From positions 124,001 to 188,000 of the forward strand of contig WQYI01000003.1 of the NCBI GenBank assembly GCA_009781315.1: a stretch of 64,000 bases of DNA, given 5' to 3'. This DNA comes from Candidatus Endomicrobium embiratermitis. GTDB lineage: Bacteria > Elusimicrobiota > Endomicrobiia > Endomicrobiales > Endomicrobiaceae. Below are positions 34,640 to 42,223 of this stretch, in pieces. Made by a program: the position numbers and the translations under genes. The notes beneath the pieces are model-generated. The model saw only the letters and a list, made by a program, of their open reading frames with translations. It was not told the DNA's origin and made no database searches. Positions within the stretch are counted from its first letter, which is position 1; every line of letters starts with the position of its first letter.

Positions 34640-34724
34640 TTTTGGATTTTTGCGACGCTTGCGACGGCGAAGCGTACAAGGAACGGTACGTGAGCCGGAG
34701 TATAAGGAGACAAAAATTCAAAAG
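34640..34724. repeat. Nested inverted repeat next to tRNA-Met
   Basis: TTTTGGATTTTTG (34640-34652) pairs imperfectly with CAAAAATTCAAAAG (34711-34724). Inside are ACGCTT/AAGCGT and CGTAC/GTACG. It lies 13 bases beyond the tRNA-Met 3' end, the same distance and side as the element beside tRNA-Arg. Confidence 0.6.
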
Positions 34725-34736
34725 CCGACGCAAAAT

Positions 34737-34808
<72 letters not shown>

Positions 34809-34883
34809 CTTGAAACTATGTTTCTAAAAATAAGTTTGATAATTCTAATATTTTTTAGCTGCAAAGTCAACGAAATGCAAAGG

Positions 34884-34976
34884 CGATGCAAGGATGCACG
34901 GACGCATGGTAACAACTTTGTTCTTTTCTTTGTCTTTGCTATGCATCCACGCATCTATGTATCTAATCATCTGTCG
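34884..34976. repeat. Inverted repeat, GGATGCAT-type arms, 3' of the ketosynthase gene
   Basis: Left words GATGCAAG, GATGCACG and GACGCATGG (34884-34909) mirror GCATCCAC, GCATCTAT and ATCATC (34941-34970). The loop contains the CTTTGTCTTTGCTATGC core. It directly follows the stop of the ketosynthase gene at 34977. Confidence 0.8.
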
Positions 34977-36206
34977 TTACTCATATCTTTTTACTATAAG
35001 CGAGCAGTTTGTGCCGCCGAGGGCAAAACTGTTTTTCATAAGAGTGTTTACTTTTAAATCCTGATTTGCGGTAAGATGTTTTACGCCCGAACATTCAGGG
35101 TCAATATTTTCCAAATTAAGCGTTGAAGCAATTTTATTTCTTTCCATCATATCAAGCATGGCTATAAGTTCAAGGCTGCCGCTTGCCGCCATTGTGTGTC
35201 CGATATGTCCTTTTAAACTGTTGACGGAAATTTTTTCCCCGAAAACGGAAGCTATCGCTTTGCTCTCTTCTATGTCTCCGGCAAGCGTACTTGTGGCATG
35301 GGCGTTAACAAAATCTATGTCAGAGGGGCAAAGCCCCGCATTATCCAAAGCCTTTTGCATACATTCGCTTATGCATTCGCGCGACGGATGAGATATGCTT
35401 TTAGTTTCCGTGTTTGTGCCGAAACCTATGATTTCGCCGTAAATTTTAGCATCGCGTTTAAGAGCGCTTTCCAGAGATTCTACAAAAAACATTCCGCATC
35501 CTTCGGAACACACTATGCCTCCCCTGTCTTTATCAAAAGGCCGGGACGCTTTTTCGGGATCAGCGTTAAAACCGCTGCTTGCGGCATTCATTATCGAAAA
35601 ACACGCGGTCATTATAGGATGATATTCATCCGTACCGCCGCATAAAGCGCTGTCGACAAATCCGGCAGACACGGCAAGATACGCAAGACCGGTATTTATT
35701 AAACCCGTAGCGCAAGCTGTACAAGTGCCAAACCCCGGGCCTTTAATATCAAACGCCTGAGCGACATTTGCCAGCGGCGAATGATTCATAACCTGAAAAA
35801 CCACGGTTGTTTTTACGGTATTCAATTCTTTCTTTTTATATTTATCGGCAAAATTTACCCATGTATCCATGCTGCTTATTGTGGAACCCAAAAATAAAGA
35901 GGTTTTTTCAGGGACGGTTTCATAACCCGCGCAATTAACCGCTTCTTTTATCGCGCCGTATGCAAAAAGAGACATTTTAGACATAGACCGTCTGAAATGG
36001 CGCGGAATATATGAAAAATCTATTTCAGGAACCGTTGAAGAAACATGGCTCATAATGTCGGGGTCTTCGGCAAGCTCGGCGTTAAATTTCACGCTGCTTT
36101 TTCCCGCAAGCATATTGTCTGCCAAAAGTTTCGCGCCCGCGCCGTAGGGAGAAACCGCGCCGACACCGGTTATAACTACTCTTCTTTTTTTGAAATTATC
36201 CGGCAC
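34977..36206 (-). CDS. Beta-ketoacyl-ACP synthase (KAS II/FabF-like) of the polyene cluster
   Basis: It condenses an acyl thioester with malonyl-ACP. The 409-residue product keeps the full triad: C165 in TACATG, H303 in NAHATST and K332/H337 in LKGHIGHTM. GTG at 36206 is the start, with GGAGG 4 bases upstream; the overlapping ATG is out of frame. It is the last gene of a tightly packed minus-strand run (ACP, acyltransferase, two periplasmic proteins, dehydratase, LolA-like carrier, ketosynthase). That context points to a dedicated polyene or lipid pathway rather than housekeeping FabF, although the sequence alone fits both. Confidence 0.88.
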   Translation of the reverse strand: MPDNFKKRRVVITGVGAVSPYGAGAKLLADNMLAGKSSVKFNAELAEDPDIMSHVSSTVPEIDFSYIPRHFRRSMSKMSLFAYGAIKEAVNCAGYETVPEKTSLFLGSTISSMDTWVNFADKYKKKELNTVKTTVVFQVMNHSPLANVAQAFDIKGPGFGTCTACATGLINTGLAYLAVSAGFVDSALCGGTDEYHPIMTACFSIMNAASSGFNADPEKASRPFDKDRGGIVCSEGCGMFFVESLESALKRDAKIYGEIIGFGTNTETKSISHPSRECISECMQKALDNAGLCPSDIDFVNAHATSTLAGDIEESKAIASVFGEKISVNSLKGHIGHTMAASGSLELIAMLDMMERNKIASTLNLENIDPECSGVKHLTANQDLKVNTLMKNSFALGGTNCSLIVKRYE

Positions 36207-36234
36207 ATGTCCTCCAAATTTACGCTTTGAAAGA

Positions 36235-36849
36235 TTATTTAACGTCTATATCAAAAACGTTTTGCGGCAAAGATTCGTTAATTTTTGTATTAAAAAATGA
36301 AATCAGACTTTTATCGCCGGTTTTGCTTATTATTTCCACTTGTTCTACCGCAGCAATGTCTTTGCGGAAAAATATGTTTATTTTTGAAATCATTTGTTTT
36401 TTTGAATCTCCTAAAGGGAACAAGGTTATCCCGTCTTCGAAATCTTCGATTTTATACGATTTTGAAATTTTAGTTTTATCCATGGATATAAAAGCGTAAA
36501 GCTGTAAAACCACGGCTTTGGCGGCCGGATTTGAACTTATGTCTTTTATTTCTTTTTTGCCGTCTTTTTCTTCCCATGAAAAAATTTTACCGCCGTTTAT
36601 GAGAAACCCGCGGTTAAAAGGCGACAAATATTCCCATTTTAAAGAATCCGGTTTTTGAAAATAAAAACGCCCGGCGCTTATAAACGGCTTGTCCGCTATC
36701 GAAACATATTCTTTCATTTCAAATGAGCTTTCTACGGTTTGGACATTCGCGAATTCGGAAAACTTTTGATCTATTGTCTGCTGGGCAGACACTACGGAAA
36801 CAAAAGCAACCATTAACATCTTTATAATAAAAATTTTTGTTTTTTTCAT
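36235..36849 (-). CDS. LolA-like periplasmic lipoprotein/lipid carrier
   Basis: The 204-residue product has a signal peptide (MKKTKIFIIKMLMVAFVSVVSA) and the LolA-type pattern: an early Q.F.EF helix, F...K...(I/F)..G.F.F.KPD.L.WEYLSPF, FLINGGKIFSWEEKDGKKEI, then PLG-containing strands. LolA relatives in aryl-polyene clusters are thought to ferry the product or a precursor across the periplasm. The gene overlaps the upstream dehydratase by 4 bases (ATGA), so the two are coupled. Confidence 0.8.
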   Translation of the reverse strand: MKKTKIFIIKMLMVAFVSVVSAQQTIDQKFSEFANVQTVESSFEMKEYVSIADKPFISAGRFYFQKPDSLKWEYLSPFNRGFLINGGKIFSWEEKDGKKEIKDISSNPAAKAVVLQLYAFISMDKTKISKSYKIEDFEDGITLFPLGDSKKQMISKINIFFRKDIAAVEQVEIISKTGDKSLISFFNTKINESLPQNVFDIDVK

Positions 36850-37271
36850 TCGGTATCCGCAAACTCAAATATTCTGAACTCTCCGGCGGCGATTTTTTTA
36901 TCGTTTACAAAAAGTTCCGTTTTTATTATATGAAGATGCGCTATTTCATCTGTTTTTTCAATAACGCATATCACCTTGTCTCCAGATTTAGTATCGGCAA
37001 AAAATTCAAAACTTTTAACGCTTGCCAGAAAACCTTTCGAAGAATCAAGGTTTTTTCTCATCTTTTGGAATTTGTCTACAGCGGCAAAAGACTGGGCAGC
37101 GATTTCTATTAACGCGGCTCTTGAAAAAATTCCGTTGGTTCCGATAAATATATTGCCGTCTCTTATCTCAAACGAAGTTTTGCCTTTATCGGCGCTTTCT
37201 TCTAAAACTTCGTCCACAAGAAGCATAGGCGGCTTGTGGAACATATTTTCTTTTACGTTAAACTCCGTCAT
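36846..37271 (-). CDS. 3-Hydroxyacyl-ACP dehydratase, hotdog fold (aryl-polyene type)
   Basis: The 141-residue product starts at ATG 37271 (MTEFNVKENMFHKPPMLLVD), in ATGA overlap with the preceding gene; a longer frame would run 60 bases into it. The hotdog signature is HKPPMLLVDEVLE with His, followed by ALIEIAAQSFAAV (the acid in E..AQ) and KGFLASVKSFEFFA. This order is typical of the FabA/FabZ-like dehydratases of aryl-polyene clusters. It would remove water from each 3-hydroxyacyl intermediate to create the conjugated double bonds. A second, shorter hotdog protein is encoded at 56173. Confidence 0.8.
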   Translation of the reverse strand: MTEFNVKENMFHKPPMLLVDEVLEESADKGKTSFEIRDGNIFIGTNGIFSRAALIEIAAQSFAAVDKFQKMRKNLDSSKGFLASVKSFEFFADTKSGDKVICVIEKTDEIAHLHIIKTELFVNDKKIAAGEFRIFEFADTE

Positions 37272-37663
37272 TTTCCCGTTTTTGAAAAATCTATATTTTG
37301 TCGTATGGCTTTGTTTAAATTCCCGACCCATTGGTTATATTTCGAATGTATAAGATTTTTTTTGTCGTTATAATTCATGTTCGAGCTGTCTTTGTATTCT
37401 ATAGAATAACCGCTTTTATCATACGCAATTTTTACGGTTACCGAATGCCCTCTCAAGTTTAACACGGCATCTATTTGATTGTCGCCTTTTTCAGCTGGAA
37501 CCCAGCCTTTTTCCTGACAGCCCGCAATAATTGCTTTTTTGACGTCCGCGTCGCTGCTTAAAGACAAAGGAACTTCTACTTTTAAAGGATTAACCATAGA
37601 CGCTGCAAAAACAACCGAAGCAAAAAGCGCCGTCAAAAACGTTGATGCGATAATTTTTTTCAT
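37268..37663 (-). CDS. Small periplasmic protein of unknown function, paralogue 1
   Basis: The 131-residue product has a signal peptide (MKKIIASTFLTALFASVVFA) and no known domain that I recognise. It shares with the next-upstream gene the pattern: a helix with (V/A)KKAI...C..(K/G)W, then VTVKIAYDKSGYSIEYKDSS and a terminal helix NQWVGNLNKAI. Its position between dehydratase and acyltransferase genes suggests a role in handling or exporting the cluster product. It is 2 bases from its paralogue and overlaps the dehydratase by 4 bases. Confidence 0.65.
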   Translation of the reverse strand: MKKIIASTFLTALFASVVFAASMVNPLKVEVPLSLSSDADVKKAIIAGCQEKGWVPAEKGDNQIDAVLNLRGHSVTVKIAYDKSGYSIEYKDSSNMNYNDKKNLIHSKYNQWVGNLNKAIRQNIDFSKTGK

Positions 37664-37665
37664 TT

Positions 37666-38049
37666 TTATCCCCTTAAATTCTTTAAAATACTGGTATTTA
37701 ACTCGGCAATCTTATTGTCATATGTCGAATTTATAACGGCGTTATCGTCTTCGTCGTCCAAATCCAAATTGCTTTCCCTGTATTCTATAACGTAATTCTG
37801 TTTCGTGTAAGTTATTTTAGCGGTCAAAATACATTCATTTGCGTCAACAGTCGCAAATATTACATTATGTCCGTTAAGTTTTACGGCTTTCCAGTTGTCT
37901 CCGGAACAAGCTTTATTAATCGCGTCTTCAACGGACTCGGCGCTTGGAACCGATACTTTCTCTCTTATAACGCCGGGTTTTTTAAGCGCTGCGAAAAGCC
38001 CTGATGCGCAAAAAGTCAAAACAAACGACAAAACTAAAATTTTCTTCAT
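37666..38049 (-). CDS. Small periplasmic protein of unknown function, paralogue 2
   Basis: The 127-residue product has a signal peptide (MKKILVLSFVLTFCASGLFA). Helix SVEDAINKACSGDNWKAVKL, strands ECILTAKITYTKQNYVIEYRES and the terminal helix NKIAELNTSILKN align with the neighbouring protein encoded at 37268-37663, so the two arose by tandem duplication. It overlaps the acyltransferase gene end by 4 bases (ATGA). Function unknown. Confidence 0.65.
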   Translation of the reverse strand: MKKILVLSFVLTFCASGLFAALKKPGVIREKVSVPSAESVEDAINKACSGDNWKAVKLNGHNVIFATVDANECILTAKITYTKQNYVIEYRESNLDLDDEDDNAVINSTYDNKIAELNTSILKNLRG

Positions 38050-38765
38050 CTTTCCTCCAGCTTTTGTACTACCATGTTTTTAACGTGCTTTGCCATATTA
38101 TGAGCGCCAAGCTCGCCTTGAAATTTATCGGGATAAACGGTTTCAAGCTGAATGTATTCCACGGGATTGTATTTCGGGCAGTACGATCCCGGCGGCAACA
38201 TTTCGGCAAGACCTTTTATTACAAACGGAACAACCGGACAATTTATTCTGATCGCGGCTTCAAAAGCAAGCGTCCGAAACCTTCCTGTAACCTTGCTTCT
38301 TGTGCCTTCCGGAAAAACCGCGACGTTAAGCCCCCGTTCGATTTTTACGCGCGCATCTTCAATAATTTCTTCCGCCGTTTTGCCTTCGGAATTTATATAT
38401 CCCGCTTTTTCAATAAATTTTCCGTAGAAAATTATTTTAAACGGCCAGCCTTTGGCTATACAGACAAGATTTTTAATGCCGAAATCAAAAAACACGAAAG
38501 TGTCATACGTGCACGGATGGTTTGCCACAAGTATCGAAGCTTTGTCCGGCATTTTTCCTTTGACGACTTTTTTACTAAACCCCGAAGCGAAAAATACCGC
38601 GAACTGAACGACTTTTCCCTGAAAATAAAGAAAATTTCTCAATGCGTTTTCTTTATATCCGGTAAAATAAAAATACGGCACCGCGAAAATGCCCGAAATA
38701 AAAAGCCATGTCCACGCCGCCGCCGCAAAAGGAGCTCCGTATAGTTTTTTTATAAAATCAGGCAT
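38046..38765 (-). CDS. PlsC-like 1-acylglycerol-phosphate acyltransferase
   Basis: The 239-residue product has one or two N-terminal membrane segments, the catalytic motif NHPCTYD (H..xD as HX4D) near residue 80 and the FPEGTRS substrate motif near residue 150, in normal order for the family. It would esterify an acyl or aryl-polyene chain to a glycerol or sugar phosphate. It overlaps the ACP gene by 8 bases, which supports direct use of that ACP's cargo. Confidence 0.9.
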   Translation of the reverse strand: MPDFIKKLYGAPFAAAAWTWLFISGIFAVPYFYFTGYKENALRNFLYFQGKVVQFAVFFASGFSKKVVKGKMPDKASILVANHPCTYDTFVFFDFGIKNLVCIAKGWPFKIIFYGKFIEKAGYINSEGKTAEEIIEDARVKIERGLNVAVFPEGTRSKVTGRFRTLAFEAAIRINCPVVPFVIKGLAEMLPPGSYCPKYNPVEYIQLETVYPDKFQGELGAHNMAKHVKNMVVQKLEER

Positions 38766-39018
38766 TGGGATTCTGTTTTAAAAGTTCTTCTATGTAATCG
38801 TATAAATTGCCGAGAGTTATAATTTTACCGACTTCGTAATTAGCTCTTATTTTAACTTTAAACGCCTGTTCCAAAACTATGACCATATCCACGGCGTCAA
38901 GGCTGTCAAGCCCCAAATCCGTAAAAAAGTTTGCTTCGGGTTTCATGGAGGCGGGTTCAAGTTCAAATTCTTTAATTAAGGCGTCATTAACGGTTTTGAC
39001 AATTTCTTCTTTTGTCAT
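38758..39018 (-). CDS. Acyl carrier protein 1 of the cluster
   Basis: The 86-residue helical protein carries the phosphopantetheine site in DLGLDSLDAVDMVIVLE (Ser in GLDSLD). It heads the minus-strand operon. GGGAG precedes the ATG. A second ACP is encoded at 60588; type II systems of this kind often use two. It lies 45 bases from the pyruvate kinase gene end and may be transcribed with it, as no separate promoter is obvious. Confidence 0.93.
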   Translation of the reverse strand: MTKEEIVKTVNDALIKEFELEPASMKPEANFFTDLGLDSLDAVDMVIVLEQAFKVKIRANYEVGKIITLGNLYDYIEELLKQNPNA

Positions 39019-39063
39019 TCAAGTCTCCCAATATCGTTTATTTACACTTCGAATTAATACCGG

Positions 39064-40098
39064 CTATTTTATTCCCGGCAGTCTATAACTATTTCTTTCG
39101 GTAAATTTAATAATGTTTCCCATCATTTCCACGGCTTTGTCGGGATACGCGCCCACGGCGGTTTCGGCTGAAAGCATTACAAAATCGCTCCCGTCGATTA
39201 TGGCGTTTGCCACGTCGGAAACTTCGGCTCTCGTAGGTATGGGATTTTCAACCATGCTTTCAAGCATTTGAGTCGCCGTTATAACAAATTTTTTGCGCGA
39301 ACGGCATTTTTTTATTATGTATTTTTGGACAACCGGGACAGTCCACAGAGGAATCGATATTCCCATATCGCCCCTTGCAACCATTATTCCGTCGCATACG
39401 TCCAGAATTGACAAAAGATTGTCTATTCCGGACCTGTCTTCTATTTTAGCCACAAGCTTGCATTTGGAATTGTTCGCGGATTTGAGGATATCTCTAAGAG
39501 GTTTCATTCCTTCCGCGGTTCTTACAAAAGAGTTCGCGATAAAATCCACATTATGTTTTAAAGCAAAAAGCATATCCTGGCGGTCTTTTTCTTCCATCGG
39601 CGGAAATTTCAGTTTGGCCTGCGGAATGTTGACGCCTTTATGCGTTTTCAAAACATAGTCCATTTGGACTTCGGCTATAAGATTGTCTTTTGTTGACGAC
39701 AAAACCTTAAGTGTAAGATTACCGTCGTCTATAAAAATGTCCTGTCCTTTTTTTATGTCGGTCAAAGAGCCCGAATAGTCTATAAAAATTTTTTTGTTGT
39801 TTCCCAAAATCTCTTTATTTGTAAGGGTAAGTTTTTGTTTCTTTTTCAGCAGGACTTTATCGTTTTTAATTTTGCCCACTCTTATTCTGGGTCCTTCAAG
39901 ATCCGCCAGAATTTTAACATTCTTTTTGTATTTTTTGTTTAAAGTTTTTATCAAAATAAAATCTTTTTCGTGCTCTTCGTGCGAACCGTGCGAAAAGTTG
40001 AGCCTTGCGACCGTCATTCCGGAATTCGCCATTTTTCTCAACAGCTGCAAAGACCGCGTAGCAGGCCCCATTGTGCAAATTATTCCTGTTTTAGACAC
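39064..40098 (-). CDS. pyk: Pyruvate kinase lacking the C-terminal regulatory domain
   Basis: It makes pyruvate and ATP from phosphoenolpyruvate and ADP. The 344-residue product has KTGIICTMGPATRS, NFSHGSHEEHEK, the B domain (about 70-160), DFIANSFVRT, the catalytic KIEDRSG and MVARGDMGI, and ends just after LSAETAVGAYPDKAVEMM. The ~120-residue C-terminal domain that binds allosteric effectors in most bacterial pyruvate kinases is absent, and no remnant is encoded in the 45 bases before the ACP gene. The start is GTG at 40098 with GGAG upstream; a longer frame translates the adjoining repeat. The truncation may be natural, making an unregulated enzyme. Confidence 0.85.
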   Translation of the reverse strand: MSKTGIICTMGPATRSLQLLRKMANSGMTVARLNFSHGSHEEHEKDFILIKTLNKKYKKNVKILADLEGPRIRVGKIKNDKVLLKKKQKLTLTNKEILGNNKKIFIDYSGSLTDIKKGQDIFIDDGNLTLKVLSSTKDNLIAEVQMDYVLKTHKGVNIPQAKLKFPPMEEKDRQDMLFALKHNVDFIANSFVRTAEGMKPLRDILKSANNSKCKLVAKIEDRSGIDNLLSILDVCDGIMVARGDMGISIPLWTVPVVQKYIIKKCRSRKKFVITATQMLESMVENPIPTRAEVSDVANAIIDGSDFVMLSAETAVGAYPDKAVEMMGNIIKFTERNSYRLPGIK

Positions 40099-40112
40099 AA
40101 TAAACTCCGTTT

Positions 40113-40202
40113 TAGAAGATTGGATGAATAGACGCACAGACGCATAGCAACGACTCTTGTTTTTACTAAGCTTCTATGCATCCACACCTCTAAACTTCCG
40201 CC
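40113..40202. repeat. Inverted repeat, GGATGCAT/GAAGTT mixed arms
   Basis: The left arm AGAAGATTGGATGAATAGAC (with GCACAGACGCATAGCAACGA beyond) mirrors CTTCTATGCATCCACACCTC and TAAACTTCCG on the right. The loop has the GCATAGCAACGAC variant of the core. It lies between pyk and trpB2. Confidence 0.75.
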
Positions 40203-40206
40203 TCTA

Positions 40207-41565
40207 TTATATTTTCGGCAAATGCGTCAGCGCTTCGCATACTTTATCTGCCGGATATTCGTAGTCGACCATTTTTCCCGAAAGATAATTGTCGTACGCC
40301 GATAAATCAAAATGCCCGTGACCTGACAAATTAAACAATATTGTTTTAGATTTTCCTTCTTCTTTTGCTTTAAGAGCTTCTTTTATGGCAACCCTTATGG
40401 CGTGCGCGGATTCGGGAGCGGGTAAAATCCCTTCGGTTCTTGTAAAAGTTATCGCGGCTTCAAAAACTTCGCGCTGTTTCACGGTAACAGGTTCTACAAA
40501 ATTATGTTTTACCAAAGCAGAGACCAAAGGCGACGCTCCGTGATAGCGAAGCCCGCCCGCGTGTATTCCTCCGGGCATAAAAGTGTGGCCTAAAGTGTAC
40601 ATTTTAAGAGCAGGCGTAAAACCGGAAGTGTCGCCGAAATCGTAAGCCAAAACGCCTTTTGAAAGTTTCGGGCAAGCCGAAGGTTCCGCGGCTATAGCTC
40701 TTAAATTCGGTTTTTTGCCCTGAAGTTTATCCATTATAAAAGGAAACGCCGTTCCGGAAAAATTCGAACCGCCGCCAAGACACGCTATAACAATGTCCGG
40801 ATAATCGCCCGCGATTTCAAGCTGTTTTTTCGCTTCAAGCCCTATAACCGTCTGATGCATTGCAACGTGGTTTAAAACGCTGCCCAGAGAATATTTCGCA
40901 TTTTTATGATTTAAAACGTCTTCAATAGCTTCGGAAATCGCTATGCCTAAAGACCCCTGGTTGTCCGGATCTTCAGTCAAAACTTTTCTGCCGGTTTCCG
41001 TTTGATTTGAAGGACTTGAAAAAACCTGCGCGCCGTAAACCTGCATTAAAGATTTCCTGTACGGCTTTTGTTCGTACGAAACCTTTACCATATATATAAC
41101 GCATTCTATGGCGAACATTTCGCACGCCATGGCCAAAGCCGACCCCCACTGTCCCGCGCCGGTTTCCGTGGCTATTCTTTTAACCCCCGCTTCTTTGTTA
41201 TAAAAAGCCTGCGCTATCGCCGAATTAGACTTATGGCTTCCCGAAGGGCTTACGCCTTCGTTTTTAAAATATATTTTTGCAGGAGTATCAAGAAATTTTT
41301 CAAGATTGGATGCTCTGACAAGAGGCGAAGGCCTCCATATTTTATACGCCTCAAGGACAGGTTCGGGTATATCTATATATCTTTCGGAGCTCATTTCCTG
41401 TTTTACTATTTCTTTCGGGAAAATGACTTCCAAATCTTCTGGTTGTGCGGGTCTTCCTTCGCGGGTATTGTAAGGAGGGTCAAGCGGTTCAGGCAAATCA
41501 GCCTGAATATTATACCACTGTTTAGGTAAATCCTTCTCATCTAGTACTATTTTTTTTGCGTTCAT
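40207..41565 (-). CDS. trpB: Tryptophan synthase beta-like protein, TrpB2 type
   Basis: This PLP enzyme joins indole and serine. The 452-residue length, with the long N-terminus ([19 protein letters not shown]), marks the TrpB2 subgroup. The PLP Lys is in [17 protein letters not shown] holds the phosphate, and [12 protein letters not shown] carries the catalytic Glu. TrpB2 usually acts without TrpA and salvages free indole; no trpA is in the window. ATG at 41565 has AAGGA 6 bases upstream; the ATG at 41571 is too close to it. A good promoter lies at 41615-41644. Confidence 0.9.
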   Translation of the reverse strand: MNAKKIVLDEKDLPKQWYNIQADLPEPLDPPYNTREGRPAQPEDLEVIFPKEIVKQEMSSERYIDIPEPVLEAYKIWRPSPLVRASNLEKFLDTPAKIYFKNEGVSPSGSHKSNSAIAQAFYNKEAGVKRIATETGAGQWGSALAMACEMFAIECVIYMVKVSYEQKPYRKSLMQVYGAQVFSSPSNQTETGRKVLTEDPDNQGSLGIAISEAIEDVLNHKNAKYSLGSVLNHVAMHQTVIGLEAKKQLEIAGDYPDIVIACLGGGSNFSGTAFPFIMDKLQGKKPNLRAIAAEPSACPKLSKGVLAYDFGDTSGFTPALKMYTLGHTFMPGGIHAGGLRYHGASPLVSALVKHNFVEPVTVKQREVFEAAITFTRTEGILPAPESAHAIRVAIKEALKAKEEGKSKTILFNLSGHGHFDLSAYDNYLSGKMVDYEYPADKVCEALTHLPKI

Positions 41566-41614
41566 AAACATTCCTTGTTTTTTGGATTTTTTTAAGCGGG
41601 ATTTAACATAAAAA

Positions 41615-41644
41615 ATTATATACAAAATCACCGTCAAAAGTCAA
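41615..41644 (-). promoter_or_regulatory. Sigma-70-type promoter for trpB2
   Basis: On the minus strand TTGACT (41644-41639) and TATAAT (41620-41615) are 18 bases apart. The predicted mRNA leader is about 40 bases and contains the AAGGA site. Confidence 0.75.
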
Positions 41645-41727
41645 ACCGTAAATAATATAAAAAACCGTCAATATCGGAAAACAAAAAAATCATTGTAAAA
41701 TAAATCCATTGTTAAATTTCCTGATGA

Positions 41728-41760
41728 GTTTGAAACAAAATTTCAAATTAAGCTTCAAAC
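41728..41760. promoter_or_regulatory. Inverted repeat adjoining the HU promoter (possible operator)
   Basis: GTTTGAA (41728-41734) and TTCAAAC (41754-41760) form a 7-base inverted repeat ending 3 bases before the -35 box of the HU promoter, in the gap between trpB2 and HU. A regulator site is inferred from position only. Confidence 0.35.
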
Positions 41761-41763
41761 TTA

Positions 41764-41792
41764 TTGACATTTTTTTAAATTTTTATTATAAA
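41764..41792 (+). promoter_or_regulatory. Strong sigma-70-type promoter for the HU gene
   Basis: TTGACA (41764-41769) and TATAAA (41787-41792) are separated by 17 bases in an AT-rich tract. Confidence 0.8.
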
Positions 41793-41849
41793 ATAAATGA
41801 GTTTTGAGAAATTTAAAGCATTTTTTATTTTGCGCGGAGGTATTATCCG

Positions 41850-42137
41850 ATGAAAAAACCTGATGTCGTTAAACTGGTATCCGACGTATCGGGGCTTACT
41901 CAGGGCGATTCCAATAAAGTTATAAAAGCTTTGATTAAAGTTATTCAGGACAGCTTAAAAAACGGGGAAGTCATTTCTCTGTCTGGACTCGGGTCTTTTC
42001 GAGCTAAGGACCGCAAGGCCAGAATGGGCCGAAACCCGAAAACAAGCGAAATAATTCCTGTTCCGCCTGGGAAAAAGGTTTCTTTCAAACCCACTACAAC
42101 CCTCAGGAAAATAATTCAATCAAAGACAGAGGAATAG
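41850..42137 (+). CDS. HU/IHF-family DNA-binding protein
   Basis: The 95-residue product is a typical HU/IHF monomer: N-terminal helices (KKPDVVKLVSDVSGL), SLSGLGSFRAKDRKARMGRN and the beta-arm region with RNPKTSEIIPVPPGKK, where the Pro at the arm tip intercalates into DNA. It bends and compacts DNA. A strong promoter precedes it, and GGAGG lies about 10 bases before the ATG. Confidence 0.95.
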   Translation: MKKPDVVKLVSDVSGLTQGDSNKVIKALIKVIQDSLKNGEVISLSGLGSFRAKDRKARMGRNPKTSEIIPVPPGKKVSFKPTTTLRKIIQSKTEE

Positions 42138-42220
42138 AAGTTTAGAAGCTTGGAAGCTTGGCAACGACAAAAACAACGATTTTTTGCCAAACTTCCAAAC
42201 ACCCGAACTTCCAAACATCT
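42138..42220. repeat. Inverted repeat with AAGTTTGGAAG-type arms
   Basis: Left arm AGAAGTTTAGAAGCTTGGAA and following GCTTGG mirror CCAAACTTCCAAACACCCGA and ACTTCCAAACATCT on the right. The loop is CAACGACAAAAACAACG. It lies between the HU and aminotransferase genes and displaces any ribosome site for the latter. Confidence 0.75.
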
Positions 42221-42223
42221 AAT

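Noticed and set aside
39019-39063. Frameshifted C-terminal domain of pyruvate kinase
   Set aside because: The 45-base gap is too short for any remnant and the stop is clean, so truncation is taken as real.
40207-41565. Tryptophan operon
   Set aside because: No trpA or other trp genes adjoin; only a TrpB2-type orphan is present.
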